Source of the DNA: Solirubrobacter ginsenosidimutans
GTDB lineage: Bacteria > Actinomycetota > Thermoleophilia > Solirubrobacterales > Solirubrobacteraceae
DNA: 64,000 nt
Direction: 5' to 3'
NCBI RefSeq assembly: GCF_027587205.1
Contig: NZ_JAPDOD010000038.1
Coordinates: 25,120 to 89,119, forward strand
This document shows, piece by piece, positions 1 through 6,911 of the stretch. The notes beneath the pieces are model-generated. The model searched no databases and was not told the origin of the DNA. It saw only the letters and a list, made by a program, of their open reading frames with translations. Both the position numbers and the translations under genes were made by a program. Within the stretch, counting starts at the first letter, position 1. The number at the start of each line of letters is the position of its first letter.

Positions 1-919
1 CTTCGGGGTTCGGGTGCACCTCGACGATGATGCCGTCCGCGCCCGCGGCGGCCGCGGCGAGCGACAGCGGGAGGACCATGTCGCGCCGGCCCGGGGCGTG
101 CGACGGGTCGACGATCACCGGGAGATGCGAGAGCTCCTTGAGCATCGGGATGGCCATGATGTCGAGCGTGAAGCGGTACGCGGTCTCGAAGGTGCGGATG
201 CCGCGCTCGCACAGCATCACGTTCGGGTTGCCCTCCTTCAAGACGTATTCCGCCGCCATCAGCAGCTCTTCGAGCGTCGAGGAGAGCCCGCGCTTGATCA
301 GGACCGGTTTGCCGGTGCGCCCGATCTCGGCCAGCAGCGGGTAGTTCTGCATGTTGCGCGCGCCGACCTGGATGACGTCGGCGACCTCGAGGATCGCCTC
401 GACGTCACGCGCGTCCATCAGCTCGGTGACGATCGGCAGGCCGGTTTGTGCCTTGGCCTCGGCGAGGATCCGCAGGCCCTCTTGACCGAGCCCCTGGAAG
501 CTGTACGGCGACGAGCGCGGCTTGTACGCGCCGCCGCGGAACATCGAGGCGCCCGCCTCGGCGACGGCGTGCGCGGTGGTCAACGTCTGATCGCGCGACT
601 CGACCGTGCACGGCCCGGCGATCATCGAGAAGTGGTCGCCGCCGATGAGTCGCCCGTCGATCTCGATCACCGTGCGCTCGCCATGAGCCGCGAACTGCCG
701 CGAGGAGAGCTTGTAGGGCTTCAGGATCGGGACGACCTGCTCGACGCCCGCGTGCTGCTCGAGGTTGAGCCGCTGCACGTGCTCACGGTCACCGACGGCG
801 CCGATCACGGTCACCTCTTCGCCGCGCGACGGGTGCGCCTTGGCACCGCAGCTCTCGATGCGGTCGATGACGGAGAGGATGTCCTCCTCGGTGGCCGTCG
901 GCTTCATGACGATCATCAT
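1..919 (-). CDS. aroF: 3-deoxy-7-phosphoheptulonate (DAHP) synthase, 3' end cut by window edge
   Basis: Catalyses the first shikimate-pathway step, joining phosphoenolpyruvate and erythrose 4-phosphate. The reverse-strand frame is open from the ATG at 919 to the window edge (about 306 codons), so the C-terminus is missing. The N-terminus reads MMIVMKPTATEEDILSV, a small ferredoxin-like regulatory domain of about 70 residues. The TIM-barrel core follows, with IAGPCTVESRDQ, MFRGGAYKPRSSPYSFQG, QVGARNMQNY, LIKRGLSSTLEE and VDPSHAPGRR, all typical of the Bacillus/Thermotoga-type enzyme. A GGAG lies 7 bases before the ATG, which decides the start. The aminotransferase hisC lies upstream on the same strand after a gap of about 208 bases in which no gene was seen. 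With aroH at 5 kb this suggests an aromatic amino acid neighbourhood continuing beyond the left edge. Confidence 0.93.
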   Translation of the reverse strand, partial: MMIVMKPTATEEDILSVIDRIESCGAKAHPSRGEEVTVIGAVGDREHVQRLNLEQHAGVEQVVPILKPYKLSSRQFAAHGERTVIEIDGRLIGGDHFSMIAGPCTVESRDQTLTTAHAVAEAGASMFRGGAYKPRSSPYSFQGLGQEGLRILAEAKAQTGLPIVTELMDARDVEAILEVADVIQVGARNMQNYPLLAEIGRTGKPVLIKRGLSSTLEELLMAAEYVLKEGNPNVMLCERGIRTFETAYRFTLDIMAIPMLKELSHLPVIVDPSHAPGRRDMVLPLSLAAAAAGADGIIVEVHPNPE

Positions 920-1127
920 TTGCGTACTCCTGGGAAAGGCCTGGCTAGAACATACGACGTGAGAGCTCCGGCGCTCGACCCTTGGGCCTTGATGCGGCGG
1001 CGATCACACGCCGGCCGAGCGCCTAGCTAAATCGCCAGGTGGAATACGCGTAGGTACGACCGAACGCCCGGTTCCGGTGTGAAAGAGCGGAGATGGCGGG
1101 CGTCGAAGCCATGCGCGAGCCGCGAGG

Positions 1128-2207
1128 TTACAACAGCGCGCCCAGAGTTTCCAGGAAGCGCTCGTTCTCGGCCTGCGTCCCGACCGTCACCCGCAGCGCG
1201 CCTTCGCGCCCGAGCGCCCCGCCGGCGCGGACGAGGATGCCGCGCTCGGCCAGCCCGCGCATGACGTCGGCCTCCACACGTTCCTCGCCGAGGTCGAACC
1301 AGACGAAGTTGGCCTGCGACTCCGCGGGCTCGAGGCCGAGCTCGCGCAGCCCGTCGATCAGCCCGATCCGCTCGGCCAGGTTGCGCTCCACCCGCCGCGT
1401 GACCTCGTCGGTGTGGTTCAAGGACTCAAGCGCCGCGGCCTGCGCGGCGGCGTTGCAGAAGAACGGCTGGCGGACCTGGTCGACCGCCGTCCGGAAGTCC
1501 TCAGACCCGCACAGCGCGTAGCCGACCCGCAGCCCGCAGAGCCCGTAGACCTTCGAGAAGGTCCGCAGCAGCACCAGGTTCGGGTGCTTGTCGAGCAGGT
1601 CGATCGACTCGTCCGGGTCCTGCAGGACGTTGAACTCGATGTAGGCCTCGTCGAGGATCACCGCGACGTGGCGCGGCACGGACTTCACGAAGTCGGTGAT
1701 CTCGTCCAGCGGCAGCGCCGTCGAGGTCGGGTTGTTCGGGTTGCAGACGATCACCAGGCGCGTGGCCACGGTGATCTCCTCGGCCATCTTGTCGAGCTGG
1801 TGGTAGTGCTTGGCGTCCAGCGGCACCTCGATCGCGCGAGCGCCGGAAGCCGCCGCGAGGTGCGGGTAGACGCTGAAGGACGGCCACGCGTAGACGAGCT
1901 CCGCGCCCGGCTCAAGCAGGGCGTCGCCGGCGGCGAGCAGGATGTCGCAGGAACCGTTGCCGACCGCGATCCGCTGCGCGGGGACGCCGGTGCGCTCGCT
2001 GAGCCGCTTGCGCAACGCCGCGTTGGTCGGGTCCGGATAGCGATTGAGGCCGGTGAGCGCCTTCGTGACCGCGTCGATCACGGCCGGGATCGGCGGGTAG
2101 GGCGACTCGTTGGACGCGAGCTTGGCGATCGGCCCCTCCGACGCGTACCCGTCGGCGGCCGGATAGACGGGGATGCGGCGGACCTTCTCGGCGTACTCGA
2201 TGGCCAT
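1128..2207 (-). CDS. hisC: Histidinol-phosphate aminotransferase family (HisC-like; may serve aromatic amino acids)
   Basis: PLP-dependent class I/II aminotransferase of 359 residues. Visible motifs are LASNESPYPP near the N-terminus, CNPNNPT (155-161), LDEAYIEF (185-192) and FSKVYGLCGLRVGY with the PLP lysine at K219. The frame is open far upstream, but the ATG at 2207 (MAIEYAEKVRRIPVYP) matches the family N-terminus and sits 11 bases after the tetR stop, so the extension is rejected. HisC normally converts imidazole-acetol phosphate to histidinol phosphate. Because no other his gene is present and aroF follows directly, an aromatic aminotransferase role (tyrosine/phenylalanine) is equally plausible; that is inference from context. 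Co-transcription with the upstream tetR gene is possible because the gap is so short. Confidence 0.9.
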   Translation of the reverse strand: MAIEYAEKVRRIPVYPAADGYASEGPIAKLASNESPYPPIPAVIDAVTKALTGLNRYPDPTNAALRKRLSERTGVPAQRIAVGNGSCDILLAAGDALLEPGAELVYAWPSFSVYPHLAAASGARAIEVPLDAKHYHQLDKMAEEITVATRLVIVCNPNNPTSTALPLDEITDFVKSVPRHVAVILDEAYIEFNVLQDPDESIDLLDKHPNLVLLRTFSKVYGLCGLRVGYALCGSEDFRTAVDQVRQPFFCNAAAQAAALESLNHTDEVTRRVERNLAERIGLIDGLRELGLEPAESQANFVWFDLGEERVEADVMRGLAERGILVRAGGALGREGALRVTVGTQAENERFLETLGALL

Positions 2208-2218
2208 CGCAGAAGAGG

Positions 2219-2944
2219 TTATCGGCGCAACGAGGCCTCGAAGCCGTCCAGCAGCCAGTTCAGGCCGACCTCGAACGGCTGCGTGATCAGCGGCTGGCCC
2301 ATGCTGACGAAGCGTTCGAGCATCGGGAACTCGCCGCTCTCGAGCAGGTAGCGCACGTGCGGCTGGTCGTAGGCGTCGCGGAACTGCTTCGCCATCCTCC
2401 GCCCGCGGTCGTCGCTGCCGCCGCCCTCGAGCTCCCGGTACGTGTAGCCGATCGTGTAGTCGTCGACGGCGATCACGATGCCGCTGAGCAGCTCCGGCGG
2501 GTGCCCCTGCTCCCCGAGTTGGGTCACCGACTGGGCGGACTGCTCGATGTGGCGCAGCAGGTTCGGGCTCACGCGCGGCCGGTCCTGCAGGGTCGTGAGC
2601 AGCCAACGGTGATTGAGGAACGCCGAGCGGCTCTGCATCGCGATGGCGTGCAGCGCCTCGCGCCAGTCGGCCGGCAGCTCGGGTACGAGCATCTCCGCGG
2701 CGACCGAGTCCCCCATCAGGTCGAGGATCTCGTCGCGCGAGTCGAAGTAGTGATAGAGCGACATCGCGCCCGCTCGTAGCTCGCGGGCGAGCCGCCGGAT
2801 CGACACCTCCGCCAGGCCCTCCGAGTCGGCGATCTTCAGCGCGGTCTGGACGATCTCGGCCCGCGAGAGCCCGCCGCGCTGGCCGCGGCCGCGCGGCTCC
2901 GGGCGGGCCCAGATCGGCGCCTTCGGCTCAACGTCTCTTGACAC
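2219..2944 (-). CDS. TetR-family transcriptional regulator
   Basis: Likely repressor of the divergent ABC exporter genes, 241 residues. A basic tail of about 22 residues precedes the helix-turn-helix domain (about 24-70: SRAEIVQTALKIADSEG, then SIRRLARELRAGAMSLYHYF). The rest is an all-helical ligand-binding and dimerisation domain resembling the TetR C-terminal family of drug sensors. The start is a GTG at 2944, with GGAG 12 bases upstream (long spacing). That ribosome site lies inside the first of three GTAC-N3-GTAC repeats, so binding should cover its own translation start region as well as the exporter promoter. The gene starts 32 bases from the exporter ATG, and the arrangement is the usual divergent local-repressor layout. 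The ligand is unknown. Confidence 0.9.
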   Translation of the reverse strand: MSRDVEPKAPIWARPEPRGRGQRGGLSRAEIVQTALKIADSEGLAEVSIRRLARELRAGAMSLYHYFDSRDEILDLMGDSVAAEMLVPELPADWREALHAIAMQSRSAFLNHRWLLTTLQDRPRVSPNLLRHIEQSAQSVTQLGEQGHPPELLSGIVIAVDDYTIGYTYRELEGGGSDDRGRRMAKQFRDAYDQPHVRYLLESGEFPMLERFVSMGQPLITQPFEVGLNWLLDGFEASLRR

Positions 2945-2966
2945 ACGTACAGTGTACTCCTATCGT
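2938..2966 (+). promoter_or_regulatory. Sigma-70-type promoter of the ABC exporter operon
   Basis: A consensus -35 TTGACA (2938-2943) is followed after exactly 17 bases by TATCGT (2961-2966), a -10 of TAnnnT form. Transcription would begin near 2973, only a few bases before the ATG at 2977, so the exporter mRNA is probably leaderless or nearly so. No Shine-Dalgarno precedes that ATG, which agrees. The -35 overlaps the start codon of tetR on the other strand. Confidence 0.65.
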
Positions 2967-2993
2967 ACGCCGTACTATGTCGTACAACGTACG
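2946..2993. promoter_or_regulatory. Three tandem TetR operators, CGTAC-N3-GTAC
   Basis: GTAC occurs six times, at 2947, 2954, 2965, 2972, 2982 and 2989. These form three copies of CGTAC-N3-GTAC (spacers agt, gcc, aac) whose starts are 18 and 17 bases apart. Each copy is a short dyad suited to a TetR dimer. The first lies between the -35 and -10, the second runs from the -10 across the predicted transcription start, and the third covers the first codons of the exporter gene. The tandem spacing of about 1.7 helical turns suggests cooperative binding. Operator function is inferred from sequence and position. Confidence 0.7.
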
Positions 2994-3924
2994 AGACTCT
3001 GCGGTCCTCACCGAGGACCTGGGCAAGCGCTTCGGGGAGACCGAGGCGCTGAGCGGGTTGGACCTGACCGTCGAGCCGGGCACCGTGCTCGGCCTGCTCG
3101 GCCACAACGGGGCCGGCAAGACGACCGCGGTGCGCATCCTCACCACGCTCCTCGCCCCCACCTCCGGCCGCGCGCTGGTCGCCGGCCACGACGTCGCCCG
3201 CGAGCCACGCGCCGTGCGCGAGAGCATCTCGCTCGCCGGTCAGCAGGCCTCGCTCGACGAGCGCCTGACCGGGCGCGAGAACCTGACGCTGCTCGGGCGT
3301 CTGCAGAAGCTGTCCAAGGGCGATGCCGTCGCCCGCACCAAGGCCCTGCTCGCCCGCTTCGGCATCGAGCACGCCGCCGACCGCCAGGTCGGGACCTACT
3401 CCGGCGGGATGCGGCGCAGGCTCGACCTGGCGGCCTGCCTGGTCGTGCATCGCCCGGTCGTGTTCCTCGACGAGCCCACGACGGGCCTCGACCCGGGGAG
3501 CCGAGCCGAGATGTGGGGCGCGATCGAAGGCCTGGTGCAGGACGGCGCCGCGCTGCTGCTCACCACGCAGTACCTCGACGAGGCCGATCGCCTGGCCGAC
3601 GAGATCGTGGTGCTCCGCGGCGGGAAGACCGTCGCCGCCGGCACGCCCGCCCAGCTGAAGGCGCGCGTCGGCGACCGCCGCGTGCACCTGACGATCCCCG
3701 CCGACGGGGCGCTGGCCGGCGCCGCGCGCGTCTTCGAGCGCCTCGATCCGGAGCTGGACGTCCGCGCCCGCACGCTCTCGATCCCCGCTCCCGACGGGCC
3801 GAAGGACCTGAAGGCGGCGCTGGACATGCTCGAGGAAGCGGGCCTGACGGTCGAGGAGGCGTCGCTGAGCCAGCCGACGCTCGACGACGCGTTCTTCGCG
3901 CTGGCCGGCGAACGCGCGGCATGA
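2977..3924 (+). CDS. Daunorubicin-resistance-type (DrrA) ABC transporter ATP-binding protein
   Basis: ATPase subunit of a two-gene exporter, 315 residues from the ATG at 2977 (MSYNVRDSAVLTEDLGKRFG). Walker A is GHNGAGKTT (42-50), the ABC signature is SGGMR (142-146), and Walker B is VVFLDEP (161-167) followed by TTGLDP. The C-terminal 90 residues form the DrrA-type accessory domain with the closing ...SQPTLDDAFFALAG. A TTG at 2938 in the same frame is rejected because it lies in the promoter -35. The permease gene starts in the stop codon (ATGA), so the two subunits are translationally coupled. The substrate is unknown; drug or lipid export is the family norm. Expression is probably repressed by the divergent TetR protein. 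Confidence 0.92.
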   Translation: MSYNVRDSAVLTEDLGKRFGETEALSGLDLTVEPGTVLGLLGHNGAGKTTAVRILTTLLAPTSGRALVAGHDVAREPRAVRESISLAGQQASLDERLTGRENLTLLGRLQKLSKGDAVARTKALLARFGIEHAADRQVGTYSGGMRRRLDLAACLVVHRPVVFLDEPTTGLDPGSRAEMWGAIEGLVQDGAALLLTTQYLDEADRLADEIVVLRGGKTVAAGTPAQLKARVGDRRVHLTIPADGALAGAARVFERLDPELDVRARTLSIPAPDGPKDLKAALDMLEEAGLTVEEASLSQPTLDDAFFALAGERAA

Positions 3925-4781
3925 CTCGCGCTGCGCGCTCGCATGCCGTGGAGGACGCTCGCCTGGCGGCTCACGTCCTCCGCGCACCACGTATCAGCCA
4001 TTCCTTTCACGAGGTCCGGCTGCTGGCCGGCCGCAGCCTGCGCCACATCCCGCGCATCCCCGAGAAGGCGTTCGGCGCGGTGCTGCTGCCGCTCGTCTTC
4101 GTCCTGCTCTTCGCCTACGTCTTCGGCTCCGCGATCCAGGTCCCAGGCGGCGGGAACTACCACGCCTACCTGGTCAGCGGGATCTTCGCCCAGACGATGA
4201 TCGGCACGCTGCCGGGGATCGCGGTCGGCGTCGCCTCCGACAACCGTTCGGGCCTGATGGACCGGCTCCGGACGCTCCCGATCGCCCGCGGCAGCGTGAT
4301 CGCCGGCCGCACGGTGGCCGAGTTGGTCGAGCTGTGCGGGGGGCTGCTCGTGGTCGCGCTCTGCGGCCTGATCGTCGGCTGGTCGCCGGACGGCAGCGTG
4401 GTCGAGACCGCCGGCGCCTTCGCGCTGCTGCTCTTCATGGCCTTCGCCGTGACCTGGGCCGGCGTGTGGGTGGGGTTGATGGTGCGCGACCCCGACGGTG
4501 CCGACGGCATCGTCATGTCGATCATCTTCCCCGCGATGTTCCTGAGCGGGATCTTCGTGCCGGTCGCCGGCCTGCCGGACGGTCTGCGCCAGATCGCGGA
4601 GCTCAACCCGCTGACCTCGCTGGCCACGGCGATGCGCCAGCTCTTCCACTCGCCCACCGGCCCGCTGCCGGACGTCTTCACGCTCCAGCACCCGGTGATC
4701 ACGTCGCTGATCTGGGCCGTGGTGCTGATGGCGATCTTCGTGCCGCTGGCGATCCGCCGCTATCAGCGGATGGGTCGATGA
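3921..4781 (+). CDS. ABC-2 type permease (DrrB-like)
   Basis: Membrane subunit paired with the preceding ATPase, 286 residues, beginning at the ATG that overlaps the upstream TGA. After a cytoplasmic N-terminal stretch of about 40 residues come six predicted hydrophobic segments, including AVLLPLVFVLLFAYVFG, AFALLLFMAFAVTWAGVWVG and SIIFPAMFLSGIFVP. The segment LNPLTSLATAMRQL near the last loop is typical of ABC2_membrane/DrrB proteins. The N-terminus is ragged and an internal start is possible. The stop codon is one base from the convergent aroH stop, leaving no room for a terminator. Confidence 0.88.
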   Translation: MTRAARSHAVEDARLAAHVLRAPRISHSFHEVRLLAGRSLRHIPRIPEKAFGAVLLPLVFVLLFAYVFGSAIQVPGGGNYHAYLVSGIFAQTMIGTLPGIAVGVASDNRSGLMDRLRTLPIARGSVIAGRTVAELVELCGGLLVVALCGLIVGWSPDGSVVETAGAFALLLFMAFAVTWAGVWVGLMVRDPDGADGIVMSIIFPAMFLSGIFVPVAGLPDGLRQIAELNPLTSLATAMRQLFHSPTGPLPDVFTLQHPVITSLIWAVVLMAIFVPLAIRRYQRMGR

Positions 4782-4782
4782 C

Positions 4783-5157
4783 TCACTGCGCGCCCTGGAG
4801 GTCCAGGCGCAGCTTGGCCGCGTCGCCGAGGTAGACGTGTTCGGGCGTCGTCCCGTCGGGCTTGTAGCCATGGATCAGCACACGGATCACCTGCGGCAGC
4901 GCGCCCGGCACTGGGATCTCGCGGGCGCACAGCAGGGGGACGGACGAGAGACCCATCTCGCGCGCCGCCACCGCGGGGAACTGCGCGTCAAGGTCCGGCG
5001 TGAGCGTGAAGATGCAGCTCACGAGGTCGTCGGCGCCGAGGCCGTTGCGGGACAGGATCTCGCGCATCAGCGCGTCCGTCGCCGAGAGGATCGCCTCGGC
5101 GGTGTTCTCGGTGACGGTGTTGGCACCTCGGAGCGCGACCAGCCGCATGTCCGCCAT
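4783..5157 (-). CDS. aroH: Chorismate mutase, AroH type
   Basis: Converts chorismate to prephenate for tyrosine and phenylalanine synthesis. The 124-residue protein matches the length of the Bacillus AroH fold (trimeric alpha/beta barrel), unlike the helical AroQ type. The diagnostic start MRLVALRGANTVTENT carries the active-site arginine, and the middle has SCIFTLTPDLDAQFPA, MGLSSVPLLCAREI and VLIHGYKP. The ATG is directly adjacent to the TGA of the pseudouridine synthase upstream, so the two are an operon. Prephenate would then pass to enzymes such as the nearby HisC-like aminotransferase (inference). Confidence 0.92.
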   Translation of the reverse strand: MADMRLVALRGANTVTENTAEAILSATDALMREILSRNGLGADDLVSCIFTLTPDLDAQFPAVAAREMGLSSVPLLCAREIPVPGALPQVIRVLIHGYKPDGTTPEHVYLGDAAKLRLDLQGAQ

Positions 5158-5856
5158 TCAACCAAGCTCGCGCAGGTGCTCGATCTCCACCCTGCTCAAC
5201 TCGCGCCAGGCGCCCATCTCCAACTCGCCCAGACGCAGCGGCCCGAAGGCGACGCGCTCAAGCGAGAGGACCGGGTGGCCGACCTCCTCGAGCATGCGCT
5301 TGACCTGGCGCTTGCGGCCTTCGCGGATGGTCAGCTCGAGGTGGTTCGAGGCGATCTTGCGGACCTTGGCGGGCGCGGTCACGCCATCCTCGAGCTCGAC
5401 GCCCTCGCGCAGCGCGCGCATCGCGGGCTCGTGCACCGGCGAGTTCGCGACGCGGGCGCGGTAGGTCCGCGGCACCTCGAAGGAGGGGTGCGTGAGCCGG
5501 TGGGCGAGGTCGCCGTCGTTGGTGAGCAGGATCAGGCCGGTCGTGTCGTAGTCGAGGCGGCCCACCGGGTACAGGCGCTCCTTGCTCGGGATCAGCGACA
5601 CGATCGTGCGGCGCCCCTCAGGGTCCTTGACCGTCGAGACGACGTTCGGCGGCTTGTGCAGGAGGTAGACGACCCGGTCGTGGCCTTCGGTCTTGACCCG
5701 CTTGCCGTCGACCTTGACGATGTTGAGGTCGTCCACGTCGCGAGCGGGATCGGTGATGACGGCGCCGTCGACGGTCACGCGGCCGTCGAAGATGATCGTC
5801 TCGGAGGCGCGCCGCGAGGCGACCCCCGAATGGGCTAGGTATTTGGCGAGGCGCAT
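5158..5856 (-). CDS. rluB: RsuA/RluB-family rRNA pseudouridine synthase
   Basis: Isomerises a specific uridine in ribosomal RNA to pseudouridine. The 232-residue protein starts with an S4 RNA-binding domain (MRLAKYLAHSGVASRRASE, about 1-45), then the catalytic domain with LLHKPPNVVST, the active-site loop PVGRLDYDTTGLILLTNDG (catalytic D102) and the late RKRQVKRMLEEVGHPV motif. The RluB-like short form without long extensions is common in actinobacteria, where it often sits close to scpA/scpB. Here scpAB are 12 kb away, separated by the chemosensory operon. The exact target nucleotide cannot be read from sequence. Confidence 0.9.
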   Translation of the reverse strand: MRLAKYLAHSGVASRRASETIIFDGRVTVDGAVITDPARDVDDLNIVKVDGKRVKTEGHDRVVYLLHKPPNVVSTVKDPEGRRTIVSLIPSKERLYPVGRLDYDTTGLILLTNDGDLAHRLTHPSFEVPRTYRARVANSPVHEPAMRALREGVELEDGVTAPAKVRKIASNHLELTIREGRKRQVKRMLEEVGHPVLSLERVAFGPLRLGELEMGAWRELSRVEIEHLRELG

Positions 5857-5882
5857 TCGAGTGGCCTGCCACGATAGGTGGC

Positions 5883-6911
5883 GTGGATCTCGAGTTGCTC
5901 GATCGGACCCTCGCCGAGGCGGGCGAGCCGGCGTTCCGCTCGCGCCAGGTGTGGCGCTGGGCGGCCAACGGCGCGCACGGCTACGACGAGATGACGGACC
6001 TGCCGGCGGCGCTGCGCGCCCGCCTGCACGAAGCCGTCCCCTTCTCCACGCTGGAGTTGGTCAAGGAAGCGCACGCGTCAGACGGCACCGTCAAGGCGCT
6101 CTTCCACACCCACGACGGCCGCGCCGTCGAGGCCGTGCTGATGCGCTACCGCGACGGCCGCCGCTCGATCTGCGTCTCCTCGCAGTCCGGCTGCCCGCTC
6201 ACGTGCACGTTCTGCGCCACCGGGACGATGAAGTTCGGCCGCAACCTGACCGCGGCCGAGATCCTCGACCAGGTGCTGCACTTCCGCCGCATCGAGCCGG
6301 TCGACCACCTCGTCTTCATGGGGATGGGCGAGCCGATGATGAACCTGGACAACGTGCTCGCCGCGTCGAGCAAGCTGCCCGACGTCGGCATCACCCACCG
6401 CCGCACCGGCATCTCGACCGTCGGCTGGGTCCCCGGCATCCAGCGCCTCACCGAGAGCGACATGCCGATCCGCCTCGCGCTCTCCCTGCACGCTCCCGAG
6501 GACGCGCTGCGCTCGAAGATCATGCCCGTCAACGAGCGCTTCTCCATCCGCGAAGTTCTCGATGCCTGCGAGGCCCATTACGTAAAAAAGCGCCGTCAGA
6601 TCTTCATCGAGTACGTGATGCTTGCGGGTGTCAACGACGGCTACGCGCAGGCCGTCCAGCTCGCCCAGCTGCTGGACCCGAAGATCTACAAGCTCAACCT
6701 GATCCCGTACAACCCGACCGACAGCATCTACGACGGGTCGTCCCGGAACTCGATCGACGCGTTCAAGGCCGCGCTCGAGGAGCACGGGCTCCGTGCGACG
6801 GTCCGCCTGACCCGCGGGCGCGACATCGACGCCGCGTGCGGCCAGCTCGCCGCTAAGACCGATCAGCCGTCAGCAGCGCCTGCACCTGCTCCAGCAACGC
6901 ACTCGGCGTGA
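5883..6911 (+). CDS. rlmN: 23S rRNA/tRNA (adenine-C2) methyltransferase RlmN
   Basis: Radical-SAM enzyme that methylates A2503 of 23S rRNA and A37 of some tRNAs. The 342-residue protein shows the iron-sulfur cluster motif CPLTCTFC (C104, C108, C111), GMGEPMMN, the LALSLHAP segment and the late methyl-carrier cysteine in DIDAACGQL (C319). It starts at GTG 5883, with an AGGTGG-like site just before it, 26 bases from the divergent RluB gene. The C-terminal tail (TDQPSAAPAPAPATHSA) is low-complexity. Its last 59 bases overlap the end of the convergent hybrid kinase gene, so the tail may have arisen by stop-codon loss. Confidence 0.94.
   Translation: MDLELLDRTLAEAGEPAFRSRQVWRWAANGAHGYDEMTDLPAALRARLHEAVPFSTLELVKEAHASDGTVKALFHTHDGRAVEAVLMRYRDGRRSICVSSQSGCPLTCTFCATGTMKFGRNLTAAEILDQVLHFRRIEPVDHLVFMGMGEPMMNLDNVLAASSKLPDVGITHRRTGISTVGWVPGIQRLTESDMPIRLALSLHAPEDALRSKIMPVNERFSIREVLDACEAHYVKKRRQIFIEYVMLAGVNDGYAQAVQLAQLLDPKIYKLNLIPYNPTDSIYDGSSRNSIDAFKAALEEHGLRATVRLTRGRDIDAACGQLAAKTDQPSAAPAPAPATHSA

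Noticed and set aside
14..1030. Plus-strand open frame of 338 codons with Arg/Asp-rich product
   Set aside because: It is the antisense shadow of the partial aroF gene, whose reverse-strand translation has clear DAHP synthase motifs.
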